Assembly (NCBI GenBank): GCA_030833445.1
Contig: JAURHD010000001.1
Span: forward strand, 1 to 64,000
DNA: 64,000 nucleotides
Direction: 5' to 3'
Source: Cephaloticoccus sp.
GTDB lineage: Bacteria > Verrucomicrobiota > Verrucomicrobiia > Opitutales > Opitutaceae
The translations under genes and the position numbers were made by a program. Positions 16,626 to 23,532 of this stretch are shown here, in pieces. The notes under the pieces are model-generated. The model did not search any database. It was given only the letters and a program-made list of their open reading frames with translations, and was not told the DNA's origin. The first letter of the stretch is position 1. Each line of letters starts with the position of its first letter.

Positions 16626-17843
16626 TTACCAATCGAAGAGTGAACGTTTTCCCACATTGATGGTGGGAGCGTCATCGGTATCCACCTTGAAGCCGCTGTT
16701 CTGCAGCATCGTGGCCTTGCCTTGAAGCACCTTGACTTGGGCATCGGTAAGTTTGGCCCCGTCTTTCAAGGTATTCATGAAAGCGGTGAGTTCCTGCCAA
16801 CGGGCGAGGCCTTCGGGACTCATCTGCATGGCAATGGTCAAGGTCTGACCTTCGACCGCGTTGATGGTCCGCTCCCAAGTTTGGTATCCTTCGCGGCTAA
16901 GTCGGATTTTGCTCAAGCCGGGGCGAAGTTGGATTTTACCGGGGGCTGAACCCACCGCGACCCCGTCGACTTCGACGGAAACGTTGAGCGGAGCCACGGC
17001 CAGTTTACCATTGGGAATCGAAACCGTATTTTCCGGTCCAATTTGAACGTCGGGAATGTAAAGATCCGCCGTTTCAACATTGATCGTGATACTGACCGGA
17101 CCCGCTTTACTGGCAGGGGCCGCAATACGTTTTTGGGCGATCTTGGCCCGGAGGGCACCAGCAATTTGAGTGGTCGCATCATCCAGCAGGTCAGCCAGAA
17201 TAGGCTCCATGTCAGGATCAACAAATGCCACGGCCACCGTCTGCTTGGGCGCAGATGAACCGGGAGCCGCCACCGGCGTGGAAGGATCGGACGGAACTAC
17301 CGTAAAGCCCGAATTGGCATGAACCGTATTCTGTTCAGTCTTCGTGGAGGTGACCACTCCGCCGGTGAGTGAACCTCCGGCATTGGCATCGACCACTTTA
17401 TAGCTCAAACGCAGCGTATAAGTGTAATTGGCCAGTTGAACACCATAGGCGTTCACGTTGCGCTTCTGTTTGGAGAGACTGGTAATGGAGGCAGACAGGA
17501 TATAATCCGCACCCATGCTCTGCGCCAGGCGCAAGGCGGTGGCTTGATCAGCCAGTTGGGCGGACAACGTTTCATCCGCTTGGTCGGCTGACGGATCCAA
17601 TTGACGGGCGGCATCCACCACCAGATCGCGGCTCATCAAGCTGAATCCGACGTCCGTGAGTTTGGCGGTGAGTAAATCTTCCAGCACGGGAAGCTGGGTA
17701 TCGTATTCCGGCCCGGCCCGGTTGGTTACAAATACGGCTGTATTATAAACGTTGTCACCGGAGGATTGTTCTGCGGCGTGGACTGTCACCGTGGCGATGC
17801 CCAGGAGCAACATCGCGATTATCATCTTCAATTTATTGATCAT
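16626..17843 (-). CDS. Secreted CsgG-fold-like protein with C-terminal PEGA domain
   Basis: This is a 405-residue exported protein with a signal peptide to about residue 23. Residues 30-160 ('YNTAVFVTNRAG', 'LEDLLTAKLTDVGFSLMSRD', 'GADYILSASI') have the strand-helix order of CsgG/TolB-N-type domains. A Ser/Pro-rich linker and a second alpha/beta segment follow. Residues about 295-345 are a PEGA domain ('PLNVSVEVDGVAVGSAPGKI', 'LRLSREGYQTWERTI'-like), a surface-associated beta module. It lies 34 bp upstream of the CsgG-like gene. A structured RNA element sits in its 5' leader. Confidence 0.65.
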   Translation of the reverse strand: MINKLKMIIAMLLLGIATVTVHAAEQSSGDNVYNTAVFVTNRAGPEYDTQLPVLEDLLTAKLTDVGFSLMSRDLVVDAARQLDPSADQADETLSAQLADQATALRLAQSMGADYILSASITSLSKQKRNVNAYGVQLANYTYTLRLSYKVVDANAGGSLTGGVVTSTKTEQNTVHANSGFTVVPSDPSTPVAAPGSSAPKQTVAVAFVDPDMEPILADLLDDATTQIAGALRAKIAQKRIAAPASKAGPVSITINVETADLYIPDVQIGPENTVSIPNGKLAVAPLNVSVEVDGVAVGSAPGKIQLRPGLSKIRLSREGYQTWERTINAVEGQTLTIAMQMSPEGLARWQELTAFMNTLKDGAKLTDAQVKVLQGKATMLQNSGFKVDTDDAPTINVGKRSLFDW

Positions 17844-17863
17844 GGAGAATTCAGGTTAAATTC

Positions 17864-17931
17864 GACGATACACCCCCAAAGATCTGTGCAGCGGGGGTTT
17901 CGAAACACTTGGATTTCGGGCAAGTATCGTC
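17864..17931 (-). promoter_or_regulatory. Three-way-junction RNA element in the leader of the envelope operon
   Basis: The segment folds into three perfect helices. P1 is GACGATAC 17864-17871 with GTATCGTC 17924-17931. P2 is ACCCCC 17872-17877 with GGGGGT 17893-17898. P3 is CGAAA 17901-17905 with TTTCG 17914-17918, extendable by two G-U pairs. P1 and P2 abut without a gap. The element lies 21-88 nt upstream of the PEGA gene start on the coding strand, a position typical of cis-regulatory RNAs. It matches no riboswitch class that I recognise. It could also act on the opposite strand. Confidence 0.5.
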
Positions 17932-17942
17932 AATAAGTCTCA

Positions 17943-17975
17943 TTCCAAACGGGATATTTTCCCGGGCTATTGGAA
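17943..17975 (-). terminator. Intra-operon hairpin
   Basis: TTCCAA 17943-17948 pairs with TTGGAA 17970-17975 and encloses GGGA/TCCC. It begins 16 bp after the stop of the first gene of the operon. No T-tract follows on the minus strand, so it may stabilise the upstream mRNA or weakly attenuate rather than fully terminate. Confidence 0.4.
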
Positions 17976-17991
17976 CAAGTCAGAGGGATTC

Positions 17992-18591
17992 CTACTTTCT
18001 TTTGAGCAGGGCTCGTTGATAAGCCTTGTTAATGGCCACATCGTAGCCGTTTTCCAGTTCCGGATAGATCGACATGGCAGCGGCCAATGCCTGCTGCAGC
18101 CCTGCCTCCTTGCCGTGGGTGACCTGTAAGTAGACCGCATAGTCATCCAAATCGTCAAATGACATGGAAGACGTCTTGGTGATGTATTTTTGCCCGCCCA
18201 AGGCAGCCACCGCACCCGCTTCCTTGCCTTTTTTCTTCATAAAACCGGAGGCCAGTCCGCCAAAGGGCACCTTCGAGGCCACGGCATTGCCGGCCATCCC
18301 TCCCGCCTTTTCCCCCGCCATCGCGCCAAGTTTTACGTTGAATGTTTTCGTCGCCCACTCGGTCAGTTCGCCGGTCTCGTTATAGGGTAAAAGGTATTTG
18401 CCCTTCGTGTTAGGCTTGGGCGTGGGAGCTTCCAAGGTGATCGAGTATTGCGCATACTTGGTCATCAATTGCAGGGCCTTGCCCAAGACAACCTGGGCTT
18501 TGATGACATCGGCCATGGTATCGGCGGCACGCAGGGCAACCGGAGTAACGGACAGAATGAATACGGCTAAATAACGAAGTGCTGGTTTCAT
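17992..18591 (-). CDS. Secreted protein of unknown function
   Basis: This is a 199-residue exported protein with signal peptide MKPALRYLAVFILSVTPVAL (cleavage near RAA-D). The mature part has a helical start ('ADVIKAQVVLGKALQLMTKY'), a strand region, a glycine-rich low-complexity stretch ('MAGEKAGGMAGNAVASKVPF') like membrane-inserting glycine zippers, and a C-terminal helical part. I do not recognise the family. It is the first gene of the reverse envelope run, separated from the PEGA gene by 148 bp holding a hairpin and the three-way-junction element, so it may also be made alone. Confidence 0.6.
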   Translation of the reverse strand: MKPALRYLAVFILSVTPVALRAADTMADVIKAQVVLGKALQLMTKYAQYSITLEAPTPKPNTKGKYLLPYNETGELTEWATKTFNVKLGAMAGEKAGGMAGNAVASKVPFGGLASGFMKKKGKEAGAVAALGGQKYITKTSSMSFDDLDDYAVYLQVTHGKEAGLQQALAAAMSIYPELENGYDVAINKAYQRALLKRK

Positions 18592-18707
18592 GAACTGATT
18601 TGTTGAGTGGTGGAAAAACTCCTCCCCCGGGCATGGCCAAGGGAGTCAAAACAGTGCTTGAGATAATGAGGCTAAAAACATGAAGCAAGGCCCCAAGGTG
18701 CCGCGCC

Positions 18708-18727
18708 ATACGCATACTTGCGTAGAG
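18708..18727 (-). promoter_or_regulatory. 20-bp palindromic motif, copy 1
   Basis: ATACGCATACTTGCGTAGAG contains the perfect inverted repeat TACGCA-N4-TGCGTA. Eighteen of the 20 bases recur at 31032-31051 in the promoter of a PEP-CTERM gene. Here it lies 117-136 bp upstream of the reverse operon start and 20 bp upstream of the -35 box of the forward promoter, so either direction could be controlled. Confidence 0.55.
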
Positions 18728-18747
18728 GTGTTGGCTGGAGCCCACAG

Positions 18748-18776
18748 TTGACTAGCAGGTCGCCAAGAGTTTTAAT
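18748..18776 (+). promoter_or_regulatory. Sigma-70-type promoter of the rsgA leader transcript
   Basis: TTGACT (-35, 18748-18753) and TTTAAT (-10, 18771-18776) are separated by exactly 17 bp. Transcription should begin near 18783, about 47 nt before the leader peptide ATG. Confidence 0.7.
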
Positions 18777-18829
18777 CAGGCCAATCGCTTCCGACGAAGC
18801 CAATCGCAACCCTCAACCACGGACCCATC

Positions 18830-18889
18830 ATGACCCAAATTGTCATTACCATTTCTTGTCTGCCCGTGGCGGTTGCCTGTCGCGCGTAA
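18830..18889 (+). CDS. Leader peptide of a putative attenuator (19 codons)
   Basis: ATG at 18830 opens a 19-residue peptide, MTQIVITISCLPVAVACRA, ending TAA at 18887-18889. Codons 4-8 are Ile-Val-Ile-Thr-Ile, a cluster like the control codons of branched-chain or threonine leader peptides. The stop falls in the first of three hairpins. The ribosome site is weak (CGGA about 12 bp upstream). It might be a non-translated small RNA instead. The arrangement with promoter, anti-terminator and terminator is the main support. Confidence 0.5.
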   Translation: MTQIVITISCLPVAVACRA

Positions 18890-18915
18890 TTATACGCGCA
18901 CTTCTACCAATGAGT

Positions 18916-18942
18916 AAGGCCGCCGCTCCAGGCGGCTTTTTT
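18916..18942 (+). terminator. Attenuator terminator before rsgA
   Basis: AAGGCCGCC pairs with GGCGGCTTT around a GCTCCA loop and runs into a six-T tract. The alternative partner of its left arm is GTGGCGGTT at 18866-18874 inside the leader ORF (nine pairs with 18918-18926, including G-U), which would prevent the terminator from forming. Confidence 0.75.
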
Positions 18943-19033
18943 GCACCCACCACAACGATCTGGGTGCACGCGCCCCGTCACGGTTGAGCGCTTGTTTTAC
19001 CACTCATTCTTTCCCTTTTCTCCGTTTCCTACG

Positions 19034-20110
19034 ATGACTCTCTCTTCTCTCGGCTGGGATGATGCGCATGCCGCAAATTTTCAGCCCTATCTCAATTCAG
19101 ATTTTCAACCCGCCCGGGTGGCCCGCGCGCATAAACATGCGTGCGAAGTGCTCATCCCGTCCGGTTTGTTTCCCGCGGCCTGCACCGGCCGCTTGCTGCA
19201 CGAATCCCTGACTCACGCTGATCTACCGGCCGTCGGTGACTGGGTGGTGGCCCGGGCCCGTCCCGATGGATCCCGTTTGGACATTCATGCCGTGCTACCC
19301 CGCCGCACCAAATTCTCCCGACGGGCGGCCGGTGATCGTGACATCGAACAGATTGTCGCCGCCAATGTGGATACGGTGTTTCTCGTATCCTCGCTGGACG
19401 ATAATTACAATCTGCGCCGGATCGAACGCTACCTCATCATCGCATGGGAGAGTGGCGCCCAACCGGTGGTCGTTCTCAATAAGGCGGATCTTCATTCCGA
19501 TCCATCCACGGCACAGGCCGAGGTAACCGCGGTAGCCCCGGGTGCACCGGTCATCGCACTCAGCGCACTGGACGGCTCCGGCATCGAAGCCCTCGCACCT
19601 TGGTTGACCCCCGGGCAGACAGTCGCCCTTTTGGGTTCATCCGGCGTGGGCAAATCCACGTTGGTCAATTGCCTGTTGGGGGCGGACATTCAGGACACTG
19701 GAGGGGTCAGTGAAGCCAACTTCAAAGGGCGGCACACCACCACCCGACGTGAACTCCTGGTCGCACCCTCCGGCGCGCTGGTGATCGATACCCCGGGGAT
19801 GCGCGAGCTGCAATTCTGGCCGGCCGATGCAGCCGCGGTGGACGATACCTTTTCCGACCTCTTGGAAATTACCCGCCAATGCCGGTTTCACGATTGTCGC
19901 CACAACGGTGAACCCGGTTGTGCCGTGGTGGCGGCGCTCGATTCGGGCGAATTGGACGCGGCGCGCTGGGACAGTTATCTGAAACTGCAACGCGAACAGG
20001 CCTTCGCGGCCCGCAAGGCCGACGCCAGTTTGGAACGAGTCGCCAAGCAATCGTGGAAAAAACTCACCGCCCTGGGTCGCGAACGCGCGCGTTGGAAACA
20101 GGGCGAGTGA
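19034..20110 (+). CDS. rsgA: Ribosome small-subunit-dependent GTPase A
   Basis: This is a 358-residue circularly permuted GTPase that helps late 30S maturation. The start is ATG at 19034 (MTLSSLGWDDAHAANFQPYL); the upstream reading is not homologous. An N-terminal OB-fold is followed by G4 'NKADL' before the P-loop 'GSSGVGKSTLVN' and G3 'DTPGMRE', the permuted order typical of RsgA/YjeQ. The C-terminal zinc knuckle is visible as 'CRFHDCRHNGEPGC'. A leader peptide and terminator precede the gene, so its expression may be attenuated, which would be unusual for rsgA. Confidence 0.95.
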   Translation: MTLSSLGWDDAHAANFQPYLNSDFQPARVARAHKHACEVLIPSGLFPAACTGRLLHESLTHADLPAVGDWVVARARPDGSRLDIHAVLPRRTKFSRRAAGDRDIEQIVAANVDTVFLVSSLDDNYNLRRIERYLIIAWESGAQPVVVLNKADLHSDPSTAQAEVTAVAPGAPVIALSALDGSGIEALAPWLTPGQTVALLGSSGVGKSTLVNCLLGADIQDTGGVSEANFKGRHTTTRRELLVAPSGALVIDTPGMRELQFWPADAAAVDDTFSDLLEITRQCRFHDCRHNGEPGCAVVAALDSGELDAARWDSYLKLQREQAFAARKADASLERVAKQSWKKLTALGRERARWKQGE

Positions 20111-20178
20111 ACTGAGGCATCCATTCACCGGACACCACTATGATTGACGATGCACAGCCAACTTGCAAAGCTACGGGT

Positions 20179-21051
20179 ATGTTCACAATCATCGGTGGTG
20201 ACGGTAAAGAGTATGGTCCCGTAACCTTGGAGCAGGTGCGCAACTGGGTGGCCGATGGCCGGGCCAATCATGACACGCAGGCCAAACGCGCAGGGGATGA
20301 GCAGTGGCGCAGACTCGGTGATTTTGCCGAGTTCAACGAAATGGGCACTCTACAACCTCCGCGCGCACCCGATCCGACTCCCGCAGTCGCCTCGATTGTG
20401 CCCAACGGATCGATCCATGTGGATCCCAAGGCCTATGCGGATGATCTGATCGCGCGTGCGGGTAAACTCGATATTGGTAGTTGTCTTGAGCGCAGCTGGG
20501 AATTGTTGAAAGCCCACTTCTGGCCCATCGTGGGCACCACCGCGGGTTCCTTGATCATCATGATGCTGGCGAGCTTGGTGCCCGTCCTTGGCATATTCGT
20601 GGGGTTTCTCTTCAGTGGCATCTTCTACGGCGGACTATTCGCTTACTATCTAAAGACCATCCGGGGCAAACCGACTGAGTTTGGCGATATCTTCAGTGGA
20701 TTCCAAATTGCGTTCGTGCCTTTGCTCCTGGCAACGCTCGTTTCCCAACTACTGATAACTGCCGGCATTCTGCTACTGATCCTGCCGGGCATCTACTTGG
20801 CCGTGGCCTACGCCTTCATCTTTCTGCTGATTGTGGACAAGCGATTGGAATTTTGGGCCGCGATGGAAGTCAGCCGGCGGGTTATCACCGCCCAATGGTG
20901 GCGGATGTTAGGCCTGTTGATTCTGGGCAGTATCATCGGACTGCTCGGGGTTGTGGGCTTGGTGATCGGTATTTTTATCACCATCCCCATCTATTACGGA
21001 GCCATCGCGTATGCATACGAGGATCTGTGTAATCCCCCGCCCAAACTGTAG
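20179..21051 (+). CDS. GYF_2-domain membrane protein
   Basis: This is a 290-residue protein from ATG at 20179 (MFTIIGGDGKEYGPVTLEQV), where the GYF_2 domain begins; an ATG 13 codons earlier (20140) is also possible. Residues 1-60 carry the 'Y.I.g.dgkeYGPvt..qv..W..dGR' pattern. After a proline-rich linker, about five transmembrane helices follow from residue 115 ('PIVGTTAGSLIIMMLASLVP'). This architecture is common in Verrucomicrobiota and Planctomycetota and is uncharacterised; the membrane part resembles DUF975-like integral proteins. It follows rsgA by 68 bp. Confidence 0.7.
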   Translation: MFTIIGGDGKEYGPVTLEQVRNWVADGRANHDTQAKRAGDEQWRRLGDFAEFNEMGTLQPPRAPDPTPAVASIVPNGSIHVDPKAYADDLIARAGKLDIGSCLERSWELLKAHFWPIVGTTAGSLIIMMLASLVPVLGIFVGFLFSGIFYGGLFAYYLKTIRGKPTEFGDIFSGFQIAFVPLLLATLVSQLLITAGILLLILPGIYLAVAYAFIFLLIVDKRLEFWAAMEVSRRVITAQWWRMLGLLILGSIIGLLGVVGLVIGIFITIPIYYGAIAYAYEDLCNPPPKL

Positions 21052-21054
21052 CAG

Positions 21055-21498
21055 TTATTTGGCGGTTCCGTTCCGCTTGAGTAACGCATCGAGCGACAAT
21101 TTCCCGGGACCAAAGCAAAAGATAATCAACGCAGCCAAGAGGAACAGAAACGGCGACGCCGAGGTGAATTTGTCAGGATCGCTGAAGATGGCCTGCACTG
21201 CTTCTTGATCAGCGGTGGCGTAGGCGATCACCATCACGAACATCAGCGGCACGGATACGATGCGCGAGCCGAGGCCAAGCAGGAGCAGTAATCCGCCCGC
21301 CGCTTCGGTCGTGCCGGCCAAGATGGCATTCACCTTGGGCAGTGGGATATTGAGGCTTTCAAAGAATCCGGCCGTGCGATCGAGGTGCATCAACTTGCCC
21401 TTGCCAGTGAGGAAGAACTGCCAACCCCAGAAGAGGCGGATGGCCAGGAGTAAAAAACACTGCAACTTGGTGCCGATCGAGATCAGCAGGGATTCCAA
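21055..21498 (-). CDS. DoxX-family membrane protein
   Basis: This is a 147-residue protein with four predicted helices. 'RLFWGWQFFLTGKGKLMHLD', 'GTTEAAGGLLLLLGLGSRIV' and 'SASPFLFLLAALIIFCFGPG' are the DoxX signature regions. DoxX proteins are thiol- or quinone-linked membrane proteins of uncertain role. It is the last gene of a reverse run that begins with the glycosidase-like gene, and it starts 16 bp after the hydroxyacid dehydrogenase stop. Confidence 0.85.
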   Translation of the reverse strand: MESLLISIGTKLQCFLLLAIRLFWGWQFFLTGKGKLMHLDRTAGFFESLNIPLPKVNAILAGTTEAAGGLLLLLGLGSRIVSVPLMFVMVIAYATADQEAVQAIFSDPDKFTSASPFLFLLAALIIFCFGPGKLSLDALLKRNGTAK

Positions 21499-21514
21499 TT
21501 TATTGTAGCCGGCT

Positions 21515-22489
21515 TTAGACCACGCGGTCGGTCAGCGATTTCGCGCCCCGGGCAAACAATGCCAGATTGGCCAGAAAATGTTTCACCAATGCTTCGTCCT
21601 GATCGCGTCGCCCACCGGCGGTATGAGGCGTGACGTAACAATTGGGCGTCGTCCAAAGCGGATGATCCGGCGCCAATGGTTCTGGATCAAATACATCGAG
21701 ATACGCGTGACCCAAGCGGCCTGATAGCAAAGATTCGATCAAGGCTTGGTCGTCGACCGTGCTGCCGCGGCCCACGTTATAAAAGCGCGCCCCGCGCTTC
21801 ACACATGAGAGCCGGCGGGCATTAACGAAGCGGTGCGTCGACGCGTTGTCGGGCAGGATATTGACGACATGATCGGCTTCACCCAACACGCTGCTCAGCT
21901 TGTCTTCCGCGATGATCCGCACGCCGGGCTCGCTCTTGGTTTGCCGGCGCACGGCGTAAATGGTCACGCCAAACGGCGCCAGCAACTCGGCCAAACGACG
22001 GCCGATGGCACCATAGCCCAGCATTAAAACCGTCTGACCCGTCAACAAGGTGGCATGATAACGCCGCGCTTCGTAATGCCACGAGTGATCGGTCAATTGA
22101 TCCCGATGCGATGGCAGTAGATTGCGGCCAAGGGCCAGCATCATGGCCATCACGTGCTGGGCACAGGGATCGGCAAATACCTCTGACGCATTGGTGAAAG
22201 CGGTGCCGCGTTCACGCATGGCTTCCTTGAATTCCGCGGTATCAAATCGGCCGTAGCCCGCCGAATTCACTTCGATCCAGCGCACTTTCTTGGAAGCCAA
22301 ACAATCCGTGATCGCGGGTTGGCCGAATAAAACGTCAGCCTGGGCCGTCGTGGGATCAGGCTTTCCGGCCTGCAGCACATTGTTGGAACGATCCGCGCCC
22401 CAGATCACAGTATGCGCCTGCGTGCCCTCGATCAGGATTCGCGTAGCCGCATCGTCAAACTTGCCGTTGCACCATATCGTCAAGGGCAT
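21515..22489 (-). CDS. D-2-hydroxyacid dehydrogenase
   Basis: This is a 324-residue NAD-dependent reductase of 2-oxoacids, read from ATG 22489 (a GTG two codons earlier is possible). The Rossmann motif is 'LMLGYGAIGRRLAELLAPFG', and the catalytic His is in 'NCYVTPHTAGGRRDQ', with the conserved 'FYNVGRGSTVDDQALIESLL' and 'AYLDVFDPEPL'. The substrate among glyoxylate, hydroxypyruvate and phosphoglycerate is not determined. No ACT domain is present, so it is not a standard SerA. The start lies directly next to the apt stop. Confidence 0.85.
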   Translation of the reverse strand: MPLTIWCNGKFDDAATRILIEGTQAHTVIWGADRSNNVLQAGKPDPTTAQADVLFGQPAITDCLASKKVRWIEVNSAGYGRFDTAEFKEAMRERGTAFTNASEVFADPCAQHVMAMMLALGRNLLPSHRDQLTDHSWHYEARRYHATLLTGQTVLMLGYGAIGRRLAELLAPFGVTIYAVRRQTKSEPGVRIIAEDKLSSVLGEADHVVNILPDNASTHRFVNARRLSCVKRGARFYNVGRGSTVDDQALIESLLSGRLGHAYLDVFDPEPLAPDHPLWTTPNCYVTPHTAGGRRDQDEALVKHFLANLALFARGAKSLTDRVV

Positions 22490-22491
22490 GG

Positions 22492-23043
22492 TCACTCGCT
22501 TTCGTTGAAGCTGCAGAGCGCGTGCACATCAAATCCATCGGCTTGCAGGAGTTTCGATCCACCCAGTTCGGGCAAATCGATCACCGCCGCCACGCCCGTC
22601 ACCACGCCACCGATCGAGGCAAAGAGTTTGGCCGCCGCCAGCAGGGTGCCACCCGTTGCAATCAGATCGTCCAGGATCAACACCCGTTGTCCCGGCTGAC
22701 ACGCATCGGTGTGGATCTCCACTGCGGCCGTGCCATATTCCAACGCATAATCCTGTGATACCGTTTCATAGGGCAATTTGCCCTTTTTGCGCACCGGCAC
22801 GAAGGGCTTGTGCATCTGGTAGGCCAACGCACCGCCAAGAATAAATCCGCGCGCATCCACCGCCGCAATGATGTCGACCCCATGCCGGGTGCAATCCAAT
22901 GAAAATGCCTCGACCATGACTCGGATTGTTTCCGGATTATTAAATAATGTGGTCACGTCGCGGAAATTAACCCCCGGTTTCGGCCAATTCCGCACGGTGC
23001 GGACGCAGGCCTTGAGATAGGCGGCAAGTTCGTCGGAGTTCAT
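22492..23043 (-). CDS. apt: Adenine phosphoribosyltransferase
   Basis: This is a 183-residue purine-salvage enzyme that makes AMP from adenine and PRPP. The start ATG 23043 gives MNSDELAAYLKACVRTVRNW, followed by 'KPGVNFRDVTTLFNNPE', the typical APRT opening. The PRPP loop is 'RVLILDDLIATGGTLLAAAK', and 'AVDARGFILGGALAY' is the substrate-site segment. The length is normal. It sits between a YbaY-type lipoprotein and the hydroxyacid dehydrogenase. Confidence 0.94.
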   Translation of the reverse strand: MNSDELAAYLKACVRTVRNWPKPGVNFRDVTTLFNNPETIRVMVEAFSLDCTRHGVDIIAAVDARGFILGGALAYQMHKPFVPVRKKGKLPYETVSQDYALEYGTAAVEIHTDACQPGQRVLILDDLIATGGTLLAAAKLFASIGGVVTGVAAVIDLPELGGSKLLQADGFDVHALCSFNESE

Positions 23044-23109
23044 GCGAGATTCATGACGCCCGGCGACCGTGGCCCGCGCAAGCAAATCCGCGAATCGGCG
23101 CTCCCCGGT

Positions 23110-23532
23110 TCAGTTTTCTTTGGTCGGCTCAACCCAAACCTCGTGTGGCTGCGAGGCATTCTCGGGCGTCACGATGTGGGCATCCATGGAGAAAAACCGC
23201 ATCCGCCCCTCCACCTCGATGCGGGCCTCAATCACATAGCGACGCTTGGCCGTGATACCACCATACGGATAGGGCAGTTCGAATTTCATCGGTGGATTGC
23301 CCGGATTGGAAATACTGCGTTCGGCCAGGATTACCGCCGGAGCATCCGTGCGCGTGATATCGAGTAAACGTATGGTCAGCACGGCCGTGGACGGCAGGGC
23401 GATTCGCGCCCGATACGATACCGTGCCGGTCATGACTGGTCGGTCCGGCCGGACCAACCCGCCGTCGGATGAACACCCCGCCAAAGACAGGGCCAACACC
23501 CCGATCATCAAAAAACCGGGGATGTTTTTCAT
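23110..23532 (-). CDS. YbaY-family lipoprotein
   Basis: This is a 140-residue lipoprotein from ATG 23532 with lipobox SLAGC (Cys20). The mature domain, with 'VMTGTVSYRARIALPSTAVL', 'RLLDITRTDAPAVILAERSI' and 'MKFELPYPYGGI', matches YbaY, a small beta-sandwich that also occurs in other type III secretion pilotin-like proteins. The function is unknown. Its start overlaps the preceding gene's stop by 4 bp, so it is translationally coupled to the glycosidase-like gene. Confidence 0.78.
   Translation of the reverse strand: MKNIPGFLMIGVLALSLAGCSSDGGLVRPDRPVMTGTVSYRARIALPSTAVLTIRLLDITRTDAPAVILAERSISNPGNPPMKFELPYPYGGITAKRRYVIEARIEVEGRMRFFSMDAHIVTPENASQPHEVWVEPTKEN

Larger units (their letters stand above)
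18592..19033. other. Divergent control region between the envelope operon and rsgA
   Basis: This 442-bp region has no large gene. From left to right it holds the leader of the reverse operon (a weak TTGCTT/TATCTC promoter candidate around 18660-18690), the 20-bp palindromic motif at 18708-18727, a strong forward promoter at 18748-18776, a 19-codon leader ORF, three consecutive hairpins (18882-18899, 18916-18939, 18943-18967) and about 65 bp of pyrimidine-rich sequence before rsgA. Confidence 0.6.
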
